A DNA stretch of 33,692 bases from positions 1-33,692 of IMG/VR virus record IMGVR_UViG_3300037635_000457. One strand, 5' to 3'. Made by a program: the position numbers and the translations under genes. The stretch comes from a virus. Below, in pieces: positions 23,148 through 30,500 of this stretch; the first letter of the stretch is position 1; every line of letters starts with the position of its first letter. The notes beneath the pieces are model-generated. The model was not told the origin of the DNA. It searched no databases and saw only the letters and a program-made list of their open reading frames with translations.

Positions 23148-23961
23148 TTGCGCGATAATAATAGATCCGTTAGAAAACAATCTACCACCACTACAAAAAA
23201 TAGAAAAGCCAGAGATAGGATCATTATTAGTTCCAGAACTTGCTAACATAAAAACAAACAACAAAACAAAACCAGTAGTAGCAATTTATGCTGGTTCGTT
23301 CACAGACCAAACTGGTCAACGTAGAAGTAATAGTACGTACGCAACTTTTAGTTCTGCTGTAACACAAGCCCCAGATGCTTATTTAATAAGAGCGTTGAAA
23401 CATGCTGGTAGCAATAATGATGGTTTTTTTGAAGTGGTAGAGCGTGTAGGTTTAGACCATGTAACTAAAGAAAGACAAATCATAAGAAGTACCAGGCAAG
23501 AGTTTAAAAAAGATACCAAATTACAACCACTTATGTTCGCGGGTTTAATAATGCAAGGTGGCGTGATATCATACGAAAGTAACGTAAAGAGTGGAGGTGC
23601 TGGAGCTAGATACCTTGGAATAGGAATGTCTAGGCAGTACAAACAAGATACAGTTACCATCTCCTTACGTACCGTATCTGTGAGTACGGGTAAAGTATTA
23701 CTAGAAGTACTAGTAACTAAAACGATATTAAGTGCATCTATAGATCAAGATATCTTTCGTTTTATTAGTGATTCAACCGAACTAGTAGAAGTAGAGAACG
23801 GTTTAGTCAGAAACGAGTCAATCAATATAGCACTACAAACAGCGATAGAAACTGCTGTTTTACAAACTATAAAAGAAGGAAAAACTAGAGGATATTGGAG
23901 TTATGAAGAATTTAAAACAATTGATTGCGACACTGATTGTCTTACCGCTATTCGCGGCTGA
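23098..23961 (+). CDS. csgG: CsgG outer-membrane curli secretion lipoprotein
   Basis: The 287-aa protein has a lipoprotein signal with lipobox LSSC (Cys18). The body carries CsgG hallmarks: VVAIYAGSFTDQTGQ (CsgG VSVYNIQDETGQ), FSSAVTQAPDAYLIRALK, FFEVVERVGL, RQIIRSTRQ, ISYESNVKSGGAGARYLGIG and ISLRTVSVSTGKVL followed by TKTILS. YESNVKSGG lies in the region that forms the pore and constriction. CsgG assembles a nonameric channel that exports curlin. Its first 50 bases overlap csgF in another frame. This is one of the most certain calls in the window. Confidence 0.95.
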   Translation: MVIQRLYLYLLATLLSSCAIIIDPLENNLPPLQKIEKPEIGSLLVPELANIKTNNKTKPVVAIYAGSFTDQTGQRRSNSTYATFSSAVTQAPDAYLIRALKHAGSNNDGFFEVVERVGLDHVTKERQIIRSTRQEFKKDTKLQPLMFAGLIMQGGVISYESNVKSGGAGARYLGIGMSRQYKQDTVTISLRTVSVSTGKVLLEVLVTKTILSASIDQDIFRFISDSTELVEVENGLVRNESINIALQTAIETAVLQTIKEGKTRGYWSYEEFKTIDCDTDCLTAIRG

Positions 23962-24613
23962 CAACGAGATATTTGTAGAGCAAGCTGGTGCAACAGCAAA
24001 CATAGACTTAGAGCAACTAGGCTCATCTAATATTATAGGCGGTCTTAATTCTATAGCTGGTACATTGACAGCATTGGATCTTGACGGTATTAATTTAACA
24101 CTAGATATCAACCAGATAGGTAATACAAATAAATTCCTTGGTGATATTTACGGTGACAACATTACAGGATTTTTTGAATTTGATGGTGACAGTAATACAT
24201 TTACTATACAAGCAGATCCAACAGACACTTATGGTATTAGTGGATCAGACTACAATGTTGATGTTACAGGTAGCTCTAACACATTCACGTTAGATACTGG
24301 TACAAGTGCGTTAAGCGAAAACCTAGACTTAGATTGGATAATCAATGGTGACAGTAATACTTTTGATTTTGATATTAATTATGATGGTGCTACTAGCTAT
24401 GTTGATGTAGATGGAGATAGCAACACAGTAAACTTTACAGGAAGTGGATATGCAGGAGGGTACTTCTATCTCGACCAAACAGGAAACAGTAGAACATTCA
24501 ACATCATACAGTCATCAACTCTTGCTGCTGATTGGTTACAGATTAACTCTACTGGCTCTAGCGGTACTGTTTGCGTCGTTCAAAGCGACGGCGGAACAAG
24601 CACAAGCTGTTGA
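23903..24613 (+). CDS. secreted curlin-like repeat protein
   Basis: The 236-aa protein has a signal peptide (MKNLKQLIATLIVLPLFA). The mature part contains irregular 20-27-residue repeats with curlin-like cores: EQAGATANIDLEQLGSSN, INQIGNTN, then GDSNTFTI (95-102), GSSNTFTL, GDSNTFDF, GDSNTVNF and DQTGNSRTFN. The Q-x-G-x-x-N spacing at the start is that of CsgA/CsgB repeats; later repeats exchange Gln for Asp. Two cysteines near the C-terminus (224, 236) could form a disulphide. It is the likely substrate of the CsgG pore encoded just upstream. The protein is very acidic and could form extracellular fibres. Confidence 0.75.
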   Translation: MKNLKQLIATLIVLPLFAADNEIFVEQAGATANIDLEQLGSSNIIGGLNSIAGTLTALDLDGINLTLDINQIGNTNKFLGDIYGDNITGFFEFDGDSNTFTIQADPTDTYGISGSDYNVDVTGSSNTFTLDTGTSALSENLDLDWIINGDSNTFDFDINYDGATSYVDVDGDSNTVNFTGSGYAGGYFYLDQTGNSRTFNIIQSSTLAADWLQINSTGSSGTVCVVQSDGGTSTSC

Positions 24614-25643
24614 TGTAGGAAACATATCTGAGCTAACTGGCTCTGCACAAGTTGTAAGAGATAAACCATATAAAGCTACAGAGTCGTTTGATATACAGCA
24701 AAACGATGAGGCCATTACATCTAATGGTCGTATGGCTATTACATTCCTAGATGATTCTAAAGTTAAGCTAACTGAACACTCACAATTGACTATAGATGAA
24801 TACGTCTTTGATCCTAACCCTAGTAAATCTAAAATGGCTATTACCTTTGGTCTTGGCACAGCCAGGTTTATTACAGGTAGTCTTAATAAAATAGATAAAA
24901 ACAATATAGATTTAAAAACACCTACAGCAAACATAGCTATACGTGGTACTGACTTTACCGTAACAGTAGACGAGGTAGGAAGATCATTACTAATACTTCT
25001 ACCAGATGAATTTGGTTTATCTAGTGGTGAGATCCTAGTAACAACAGCTATGGGTACAGTTACACTAAACAAACCCTACGAAGCCACAACGGTAGATGTG
25101 TATGAAAAGTCACCAAGCAAACCAGTTATATTGGATTTAACACTAGAGTTGATAGATAACATGCTTATTGTGAACCCGCCACAGCAAGAAATAACTGAAG
25201 AAGAAACTATACAAACCAAAAAGAAAAACATATTAGACTTTGATGATTTAGATATAGATTACTTAGAAGAAGACTTGTTAGACTCAGAGCAAGAACTAGA
25301 GTTTACAGAGTTAGATATAAATTATCTTGATGTAAACTTTTTAGAAGACTTGCTAGATGTCATAGACGCATTACAAGAAATCCAAGAAGAAGATCAGCTT
25401 GCTCAAGATGCTACGTCAACTAACATTGTTGGTACACAGCTAGGGCAAGACTTAAACACACAAATAACATCGTATATAACTGGTGAGGTATTAACGCTTA
25501 TGCGTAACGTGAACGATACAGCTAGAATAGATGTGGATTCATCAGCTAGTTATACAGTTATCTTTATACAAGACGGTGCGTCTAAAGTTGTAAAAATTAA
25601 TGGCGGTACTGGTAGTATTATAAAAATAACTCAAAGCAATTAA
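24450..25643 (+). CDS. exported FecR-domain protein
   Basis: I take the ATG at 24450 (AGGAAG upstream); a GTG at 24444 or a TTG near 24522 are alternatives. After about 25 polar residues comes a signal peptide or anchor (LTLLALAVLFASFKATA). The FecR domain follows: VGNISELTGSAQVVRD, NGRMAITFLDDSKVKLTEHS, GTARFITGSL and KTPTANIAIRGTDFTVTVDE. The next region is highly acidic with two DIDYLEEDLL / DINYLDVNFLEDLL repeats, then a beta C-terminus (ASYTVIFIQDGASKVVKING). FecR domains sense or bind partners in the periplasm; here it probably pairs with the CHASE2 cyclase, whose gene it overlaps by one base. Confidence 0.85.
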   Translation: MQEGTSISTKQETVEHSTSYSHQLLLLIGYRLTLLALAVLFASFKATAEQAQAVDVGNISELTGSAQVVRDKPYKATESFDIQQNDEAITSNGRMAITFLDDSKVKLTEHSQLTIDEYVFDPNPSKSKMAITFGLGTARFITGSLNKIDKNNIDLKTPTANIAIRGTDFTVTVDEVGRSLLILLPDEFGLSSGEILVTTAMGTVTLNKPYEATTVDVYEKSPSKPVILDLTLELIDNMLIVNPPQQEITEEETIQTKKKNILDFDDLDIDYLEEDLLDSEQELEFTELDINYLDVNFLEDLLDVIDALQEIQEEDQLAQDATSTNIVGTQLGQDLNTQITSYITGEVLTLMRNVNDTARIDVDSSASYTVIFIQDGASKVVKINGGTGSIIKITQSN

Positions 25644-27388
25644 TGAAACGACTACTATTCATCATACTTATAATACTAGTGTTGCCTTTGTTATATCAGT
25701 CAACGCCTACAGAAATATTAAAGTTAAAGGTATTTGACTATTTAGTACCAAAGCAACAACCATCTGGTTACTTTACTATTTTAAATATTACAGAAGAAGA
25801 TATTGCTAATGAAGGTGGTTGGCCGTTACCAAGAAAAAGATTAGGACAAATACACACAGAGATAATAGCTAAAGGTGCTATAGGTGCTGGTTATGTTATT
25901 GGTTTTCCACAACCCGATAGGATGGGTGGTGATGTTTACTTAGCAGAGTCATTAAAGTATGGCACTTCTGTTTTAGCAATGTTTGAAAATCCTAATGGTA
26001 ATTATCCACCAACAACAGGAACTGTCATACTCGGTGATGATATAGGCGGTATGACTACAAATGGTGTCATACAAAACATAAAGATATTAACAACTTATGC
26101 ACAGGAAGGTATTGCAACTGCACCAACTGATGTAGATAACTTAGTAAGAAGAATACCGTTATTGTTAAGAACGCCAGATGGATATGTACCCGCGTTTGGC
26201 ACAGAAGTATTAAAAGCATTGGTAGATGCAAAAACCTATGTAATAAAAACAAATGATCTTGGTATAGAAGAAATAAGAGTAAAAGGATTGCCACCAGTTG
26301 CTACCGACAGTTTAGGTCGTAAGTGGATTAGTTGGGTAGACACACCACAAACCAATTTACAAGAAATGGATGTTGTTGGTAAGTTTGTATTTGTTGGTGT
26401 AACTGCTCCAGGTATCATGCCACAGATTGCAACTCCAGTTGGTTTATTAGAACCACATAGAATACAAGCAGCATTATCTGAGTCAATCTTGCTAGAAAAC
26501 TCACCAAAGATTCCTGACTGGCATTTATCAGCCGAAATTTTGATTTTTGGAATTTTTGTGTCGCTGACGTGGCTTGTAATTAATTATCTCAGCATAGTTA
26601 AGGGCATAAGTCTCGCTATAATTTTACTCTTCACCACGGGCTTCTCAGGCGTTTTTAGCGTTCAAAAAGGCATTTTGTTGGATTTTTCATGGACTTTTAT
26701 CTCACAAATACTAATTTCTACAATTGCTTTGTATTTAAGCTACAAAAAACAATATAAATTACGTCAACAAATAAAAAAGCAGTTTGAGCATTACCTAGAT
26801 CCAAGACAAGTTAAAGAATTACAAAAGAATCCAGAGTTATTAAAACTTGGCGGTGAGAAAAAAGAAGCAACATTTTTATTTACAGATGTTAGAGGTTTTA
26901 CAAATTTAAGTGAGAAGTTAGAACCAGAAGAAGTTACTAAGATTATGAATGACGCATTGACCATACAATCTAACGCGGTACAAGAACACGGTGGCATGGT
27001 AGATAAATATATTGGTGATGCAATGATGGCAATATTTAACGCACCTATATCTATGGATGACCATAAAGAAAAAGCTATGCAAGCTGCTATAAAAATAATT
27101 GAAGACATGAGTAAAGCAAATTTAGATATAGCTATAGGCATAGGTATAAATACAGGCACTGCTGTTATTGGTAACATGGGTAGCAATACTAGGTTTGATT
27201 ATTCTGCTATTGGTGATTGTGTAAATACAGCTGCAAGATTAGAGTCGGCTACTAAAGAAGTTGGCGTAGATATATTGATTGGTGAATCTACTGCAAATAA
27301 ATCTAAAATTAAGTTAAAATTATTAAAACCAATAAAAGTTAAAGGAAAAGAGAAAGCCTTAACTATTTATACAATTGATAAGGAGTAA
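25643..27388 (+). CDS. CHASE2-type transmembrane class III nucleotide cyclase
   Basis: The 581-aa protein has an N-terminal membrane helix (3-18), a large CHASE2-like extracytoplasmic sensor (about 30-290, with GGWPLPRKRLGQIH and KFVFVGVTAPG), three further helices (about 297-318, 320-338, 347-366) and a cytoplasmic class III cyclase domain (about 405-580). Metal aspartates are Asp415 (FLFTDVRGFT) and Asp459 (DKYIGDAMMAIF). Lys455 with Ser521 form the purine-recognition pair of bacterial adenylate cyclases. Asn528 and Arg532 (VNTAARLE) complete the site. It should make cAMP in response to an envelope signal, probably with the FecR protein. Confidence 0.9.
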   Translation: MKRLLFIILIILVLPLLYQSTPTEILKLKVFDYLVPKQQPSGYFTILNITEEDIANEGGWPLPRKRLGQIHTEIIAKGAIGAGYVIGFPQPDRMGGDVYLAESLKYGTSVLAMFENPNGNYPPTTGTVILGDDIGGMTTNGVIQNIKILTTYAQEGIATAPTDVDNLVRRIPLLLRTPDGYVPAFGTEVLKALVDAKTYVIKTNDLGIEEIRVKGLPPVATDSLGRKWISWVDTPQTNLQEMDVVGKFVFVGVTAPGIMPQIATPVGLLEPHRIQAALSESILLENSPKIPDWHLSAEILIFGIFVSLTWLVINYLSIVKGISLAIILLFTTGFSGVFSVQKGILLDFSWTFISQILISTIALYLSYKKQYKLRQQIKKQFEHYLDPRQVKELQKNPELLKLGGEKKEATFLFTDVRGFTNLSEKLEPEEVTKIMNDALTIQSNAVQEHGGMVDKYIGDAMMAIFNAPISMDDHKEKAMQAAIKIIEDMSKANLDIAIGIGINTGTAVIGNMGSNTRFDYSAIGDCVNTAARLESATKEVGVDILIGESTANKSKIKLKLLKPIKVKGKEKALTIYTIDKE

Positions 27389-27390
27389 TT

Positions 27391-27471
27391 ATGCCAAGAG
27401 GTAAAGGAACATACGGATCTAAAGTAGGTAGACCGCCTAAAAAGAAAAAAGTAAAAAAAACTAAAAAGTGA
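27391..27471 (+). CDS. 26-aa AT-hook-like basic microprotein
   Basis: A perfect AAGGAG ribosome site precedes the ATG two bases after the cyclase gene. The product, MPRGKGTYGSKVGRPPKKKK plus VKKTKK, belongs to a short phage pattern (GKGTYGS..GRP.KKK) and has an AT-hook-like GRPPKKKK. The TGA overlaps the GTG of the next gene. It likely binds DNA; its function is unknown. Confidence 0.65.
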   Translation: MPRGKGTYGSKVGRPPKKKKVKKTKK

Positions 27472-27806
27472 AACCATCATCTGCAAAAGCCAAAGGGAGA
27501 GCTTTGCAACAATGGGTAGTAGACAAACTTGTTGAACTACTAGGATTTGATCCAGAAGATTTAGAATCAAGACCAATGGGTTCTAATGGTGAAGATATCA
27601 TCATGGGCGTGCAATCTCGCAAACAATTCCCATATTCAGTAGAGTGTAAAAATCAAGAAGCTGTTAATGTGTGGAAAGCATACGAACAATCGCAAGAGAA
27701 CTGTAAAGATTACGAACCTTTGGTTATAATTAAAAGAAACAGAACAAAACCATTAGCATTAGTAGATGCTGAGTATTTTTTAAAATTACATAAAAAAGAT
27801 GATTGA
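27468..27806 (+). CDS. small PD-(D/E)XK resolvase-like nuclease
   Basis: The 112-aa protein starts at a GTG that overlaps the previous stop. It has the compact nuclease core: an N-terminal helix with GRALQQWVVDKL, then SRPMGSNGEDIIMG (Asp43) and FPYSVECKNQ (Glu59-Cys-Lys61), the D...ExK motif, followed by VNVWKAYEQSQEN. This fits phage Holliday-junction-resolvase/VRR-type enzymes that clear branched DNA before packaging. It is the third PD-(D/E)XK protein in the window. It overlaps the holin gene by eight bases. Confidence 0.7.
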   Translation: MKPSSAKAKGRALQQWVVDKLVELLGFDPEDLESRPMGSNGEDIIMGVQSRKQFPYSVECKNQEAVNVWKAYEQSQENCKDYEPLVIIKRNRTKPLALVDAEYFLKLHKKDD

Positions 27807-28179
27807 TAAACTAATAGGACCAGTAGGTGACATTGTCAGCAAGCTAGTGCCAGATAAAGACTTACAAGCAAAACTAAACCATGAACTCAAAACAGAATTA
27901 CATAAAGCGAATATGGCACAGATTGAGATCAACAAGATTGAAGCTGGACATAGATCCTTATTCGTTGCGGGCTGGAGGCCCTTTGTGGGCTGGACTTGTG
28001 GGATTGCTATGCTGTACCACTTTTTATTACAGCCTATTATTATATTCGGACTATCAGCAGCTGGACTATCATTTGACTTACCAACTTTTGACATGGGTTC
28101 GCTAATGACTGTATTAATGGGTATGCTAGGACTTGGTGGACTTAGAACATTTGAAAAAACTAAAGGAGTTACAAAATGA
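27799..28179 (+). CDS. 3-TM holin (GTA holin type)
   Basis: The 126-aa protein has an amphipathic N-terminal helix with charged linker (DLQAKLNHELKTELHKAN), the signature AGHRSLFVAGWRPFVGW, then hydrophobic segments (WTCGIAMLYHFLLQPIIIF and MGSLMTVLMGMLGLGGL). The RS.FV.GWRPF.GW motif is that of the GTA_holin_3TM family. It would permeabilise the inner membrane and let the M15 endolysin, encoded immediately downstream with a four-base overlap, reach the wall. Confidence 0.85.
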   Translation: MIDKLIGPVGDIVSKLVPDKDLQAKLNHELKTELHKANMAQIEINKIEAGHRSLFVAGWRPFVGWTCGIAMLYHFLLQPIIIFGLSAAGLSFDLPTFDMGSLMTVLMGMLGLGGLRTFEKTKGVTK

Positions 28180-28547
28180 GTTGGAAGAATTTTACGTTAG
28201 AAGAATTTGCATGTAAGCATACTGGCGAAAATAAAATAGAACATGAACTTATAGACAAACTACAAGCACTAAGAACAGAGTGCGGATTCCCATTTAAAAT
28301 CACATCTGGTTATAGGAGCGCAGATCATCCTGTAGAAAGAAAAAAATCAAAACCTGGTACACATGCTTTAGGTTTAGCAGCTGATATAGGCGTTAGAGGA
28401 CAACAAGCATTAGAAATTATATCTAAAGCTAGAGACTTTGGTTTTACTGGTATCGGTGTAAATCAAAAAGGTAATGCAAGATTCATACATCTTGATATAT
28501 CTAAAGATTCGCAAGGTAGACCTAGACCACATATTTGGAGTTATTAA
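28176..28547 (+). CDS. M15 peptidase endolysin
   Basis: The 123-aa enzyme is a peptidase M15A: the zinc ligands are His63 and Asp70 in GTHALGLAADI and His105 in FIHLDIS, with SGYRSADHPVE before them. It starts LEEFACKHTGE, the usual N-terminus of the phage group. It cleaves peptide cross-links of peptidoglycan as endolysin. No signal peptide is present, so export depends on the holin upstream. Its stop overlaps the following start (TAATG). Confidence 0.9.
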   Translation: MSWKNFTLEEFACKHTGENKIEHELIDKLQALRTECGFPFKITSGYRSADHPVERKKSKPGTHALGLAADIGVRGQQALEIISKARDFGFTGIGVNQKGNARFIHLDISKDSQGRPRPHIWSY

Positions 28548-28780
28548 TGGATCCATTAATGTATTGGAATATTATTATCACTTTAGTAATTGCACCAATC
28601 ATTCATGGTATTAGAACAAACGCGACAGAATTAAAAAGAGTTGATATACTACTCAATAAGACTCGCGAAGAAGTTGCAAAAGATTATGTAACTAAAGTTG
28701 AATTAACAATCAGCATTGACCGAGTCATAGATCGTTTAGACAAGCTAGACGAAAAAATGGATAAATTAATTACAGGTTAA
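28547..28780 (+). CDS. TM plus coiled-coil protein, spanin-like
   Basis: I use the ATG at 28547, which overlaps the endolysin stop (TAATG); the in-frame TTG at 28535 is unnecessary. The 77-aa protein has one N-terminal membrane helix (MYWNIIITLVIAPIIHGI) followed by a long charged helix with heptads (LKRVDILLNKTREEVAKD, then VIDRLDKLDEKMDKLI). This is the plan of an inner-membrane spanin or a lysis accessory protein. No separate outer-membrane lipoprotein spanin is visible nearby, so the role is inferred from the cassette. Confidence 0.65.
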   Translation: MDPLMYWNIIITLVIAPIIHGIRTNATELKRVDILLNKTREEVAKDYVTKVELTISIDRVIDRLDKLDEKMDKLITG

Positions 28781-28781
28781 T

Positions 28782-29150
28782 ATGAGCAAAGGTGCTTTTC
28801 AGACAAGACTAGGTCAAATGGGAGAGATCCCTAACTTTCAACAAACCCCACCAATGGCATATACTGGTAATTATTTTATGCCACAAAAGCCAAACTATTT
28901 ACCAATAGAAAAACAAGCAATGGCTAGGGTACAACAACCTATGTCTATACAACAGCCGATTGCAAACATTATGGCAGAAGGCAGTATGCAACAACCAACT
29001 CCATCATTATTATCTACACCAGCAATGCCTGTAGAACAGGCACAGCCACAATCATTATTACAAACACCTGGTATCGGCGTAGAGAAGCCAACACAATACG
29101 ATAGAGCGTCATCAAGAATATCATTACCACCTATAAACTTATTTAGATAA
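28782..29150 (+). CDS. Pro/Gln-rich low-complexity protein
   Basis: The 122-aa protein is rich in Pro, Gln, Met and Ser (SIQQPIANIMAEGSMQQPTP, then EQAQPQSLLQTPGIG) and probably disordered. It has no signal peptide and no motif. The N-terminus (MSKGAFQTRLGQMGEIPNFQ) is basic. It sits between lysis and head genes, start and stop abutting its neighbours. Low-complexity proteins at this place in related phages may be minor virion or scaffold-associated proteins; no firm assignment. Confidence 0.6.
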   Translation: MSKGAFQTRLGQMGEIPNFQQTPPMAYTGNYFMPQKPNYLPIEKQAMARVQQPMSIQQPIANIMAEGSMQQPTPSLLSTPAMPVEQAQPQSLLQTPGIGVEKPTQYDRASSRISLPPINLFR

Positions 29151-29416
29151 TGTCAGTAACACACGAAGAAGCTGTAAAGGCTGAACAAGCAAGATTATTG
29201 CTTGAGTCAGATGTTTTTAAAGAAGCAGTAGAAAATTTAAAAAACGAATACATCACGCATTGGTTAAACTCAAGAGATATCAATGACGTTAAGATCAGAG
29301 AAGACTTACACAGGTCTTTACTATTATTACCAGAGGTTGAAAGGCATCTGCGTATCATTGCTGAAAAAGGCAAGCTCACCCAAGCAAACATTAAGAAAAT
29401 TAGAAATATTGGTTAA
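29150..29416 (+). CDS. helical protein before the scaffold gene
   Basis: The 88-aa, mostly helical protein (MSVTHEEAVKAEQARLLLES, then FKEAVENLKNEYITHWLNSR and LLLLPEVERHLRIIAEKGKL) overlaps the previous stop by one base. The pattern 'helix - W..S - DV..RE.L - LLPE.ER.L' is a short conserved phage family found just ahead of scaffold and capsid genes. It is probably an assembly factor. A 60-bp AT-rich gap follows, with TTGATA (29438-29443) but no convincing -10. Confidence 0.6.
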   Translation: MSVTHEEAVKAEQARLLLESDVFKEAVENLKNEYITHWLNSRDINDVKIREDLHRSLLLLPEVERHLRIIAEKGKLTQANIKKIRNIG

Positions 29417-29476
29417 TACTTCCCTTTTTATACATTCTTGATATAAAATACTTATAAATACATATAAGGAGTATTT

Positions 29477-30478
29477 ATGAGCAATAACGGAAAACCGACT
29501 GCTTTACAAAGCGACACAGATAAAGCTGCGTCTGTTTTTGAAAGTATACTAACACCCCAAGAGGATAATGTTGAAGATGCAGTCGAAGAACAGGATGTAG
29601 CAGAAGAAGAGGTCATTGAAGATGATTCTGAGTTTGTTGAAGATGAAATAGATCAAGAAATTATAGATGAGTTGGAAGATGACGAAGATGTTGAAGAAGA
29701 ACAAACAGACGTTGAAGAGGAAGCTCCGCAACTTCAAACATTTACTGTAAAGGTAGATGGCCAAGAGGTAGAAGTCACGCAAGAGGAACTCATTAACGGA
29801 TATTCTCGTCAGCAAGATTATACGCGTAAAACACAAGAACTCTCTCAACAGCGTAAGACTATTGAGCAGCAGCAAGCAGAGTTAACGCAAAGAGATGCGA
29901 TCTATTCGCAGTTGTTACCGAAAATGGAAGCCCAGTTAAAGGGCGTTTTGGGTGAAGAGCCAGACTGGCAACGATTATATGAAGATGATCCAGTTGGTTA
30001 CGTAAGAGAAAAACAGCTTTGGGATGAACAAAAGCAAAAGCTAGAAGCTGTCCAAGCTGAACAACAAAGACTTCAACAGGAGTCATTTGCTGAACAGCAG
30101 AAACTAATTCAACAACAAGTTGAAGAAGGGCAGGCAAAGCTACTTGAGGTTATTCCAGAATGGCAGAACCAAGAGGTCGCCAGTAAAGAAAAAGCTGAAA
30201 TTGCAAATTACGCAACTAACGTCTTGGGATATACCCAAGAAGAGATCAACTCTGTATATGACTGGAGAGCTTTACTTGGTTTAAGAAAAGCATGGTTAAG
30301 CGATAAAATCGCTGAAAATGTTAAGAAGAAACCAACACAAAAAGCACCAGCTAGAGTTGCAAGACCTGGTACTACAAACAAACGAACCACGGTAACTCCT
30401 GCAAAGAAAGCAAAACAACGATTAGCTAAAACTGGAAAAGTTCAGGATGCAGCTAAAGTTTTTGAACAATTAATATAA
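29477..30478 (+). CDS. capsid scaffolding protein
   Basis: The 333-aa protein has an extremely acidic N-terminal third (residues about 30-85, mostly Glu and Asp), a short VDGQEVEVTQEELINGYSRQ segment, a long Gln-rich coiled coil (about 110-220), and a basic C-terminus (KKPTQKAPARVARPG, then PAKKAKQRL). This acidic-coiled-coil-basic layout, immediately before the major capsid gene, is standard for phage scaffolds that template procapsid assembly through a basic C-terminal hook. The ribosome site AAGGAG is strong. Confidence 0.85.
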   Translation: MSNNGKPTALQSDTDKAASVFESILTPQEDNVEDAVEEQDVAEEEVIEDDSEFVEDEIDQEIIDELEDDEDVEEEQTDVEEEAPQLQTFTVKVDGQEVEVTQEELINGYSRQQDYTRKTQELSQQRKTIEQQQAELTQRDAIYSQLLPKMEAQLKGVLGEEPDWQRLYEDDPVGYVREKQLWDEQKQKLEAVQAEQQRLQQESFAEQQKLIQQQVEEGQAKLLEVIPEWQNQEVASKEKAEIANYATNVLGYTQEEINSVYDWRALLGLRKAWLSDKIAENVKKKPTQKAPARVARPGTTNKRTTVTPAKKAKQRLAKTGKVQDAAKVFEQLI

Positions 30479-30500
30479 ATTTTTAACATAGGAAAATATC

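Noticed and set aside
24536-25072. 178-aa minus-strand ORF across the FecR gene
   Set aside because: Long but antisense to a clear FecR domain; Ser/Val-rich composition is the mirror of the coding strand.
29438-29466. Promoter upstream of the scaffold gene (TTGATA)
   Set aside because: The matching -10 would overlap the ribosome site and place the start of transcription at the ATG; the match is poor.
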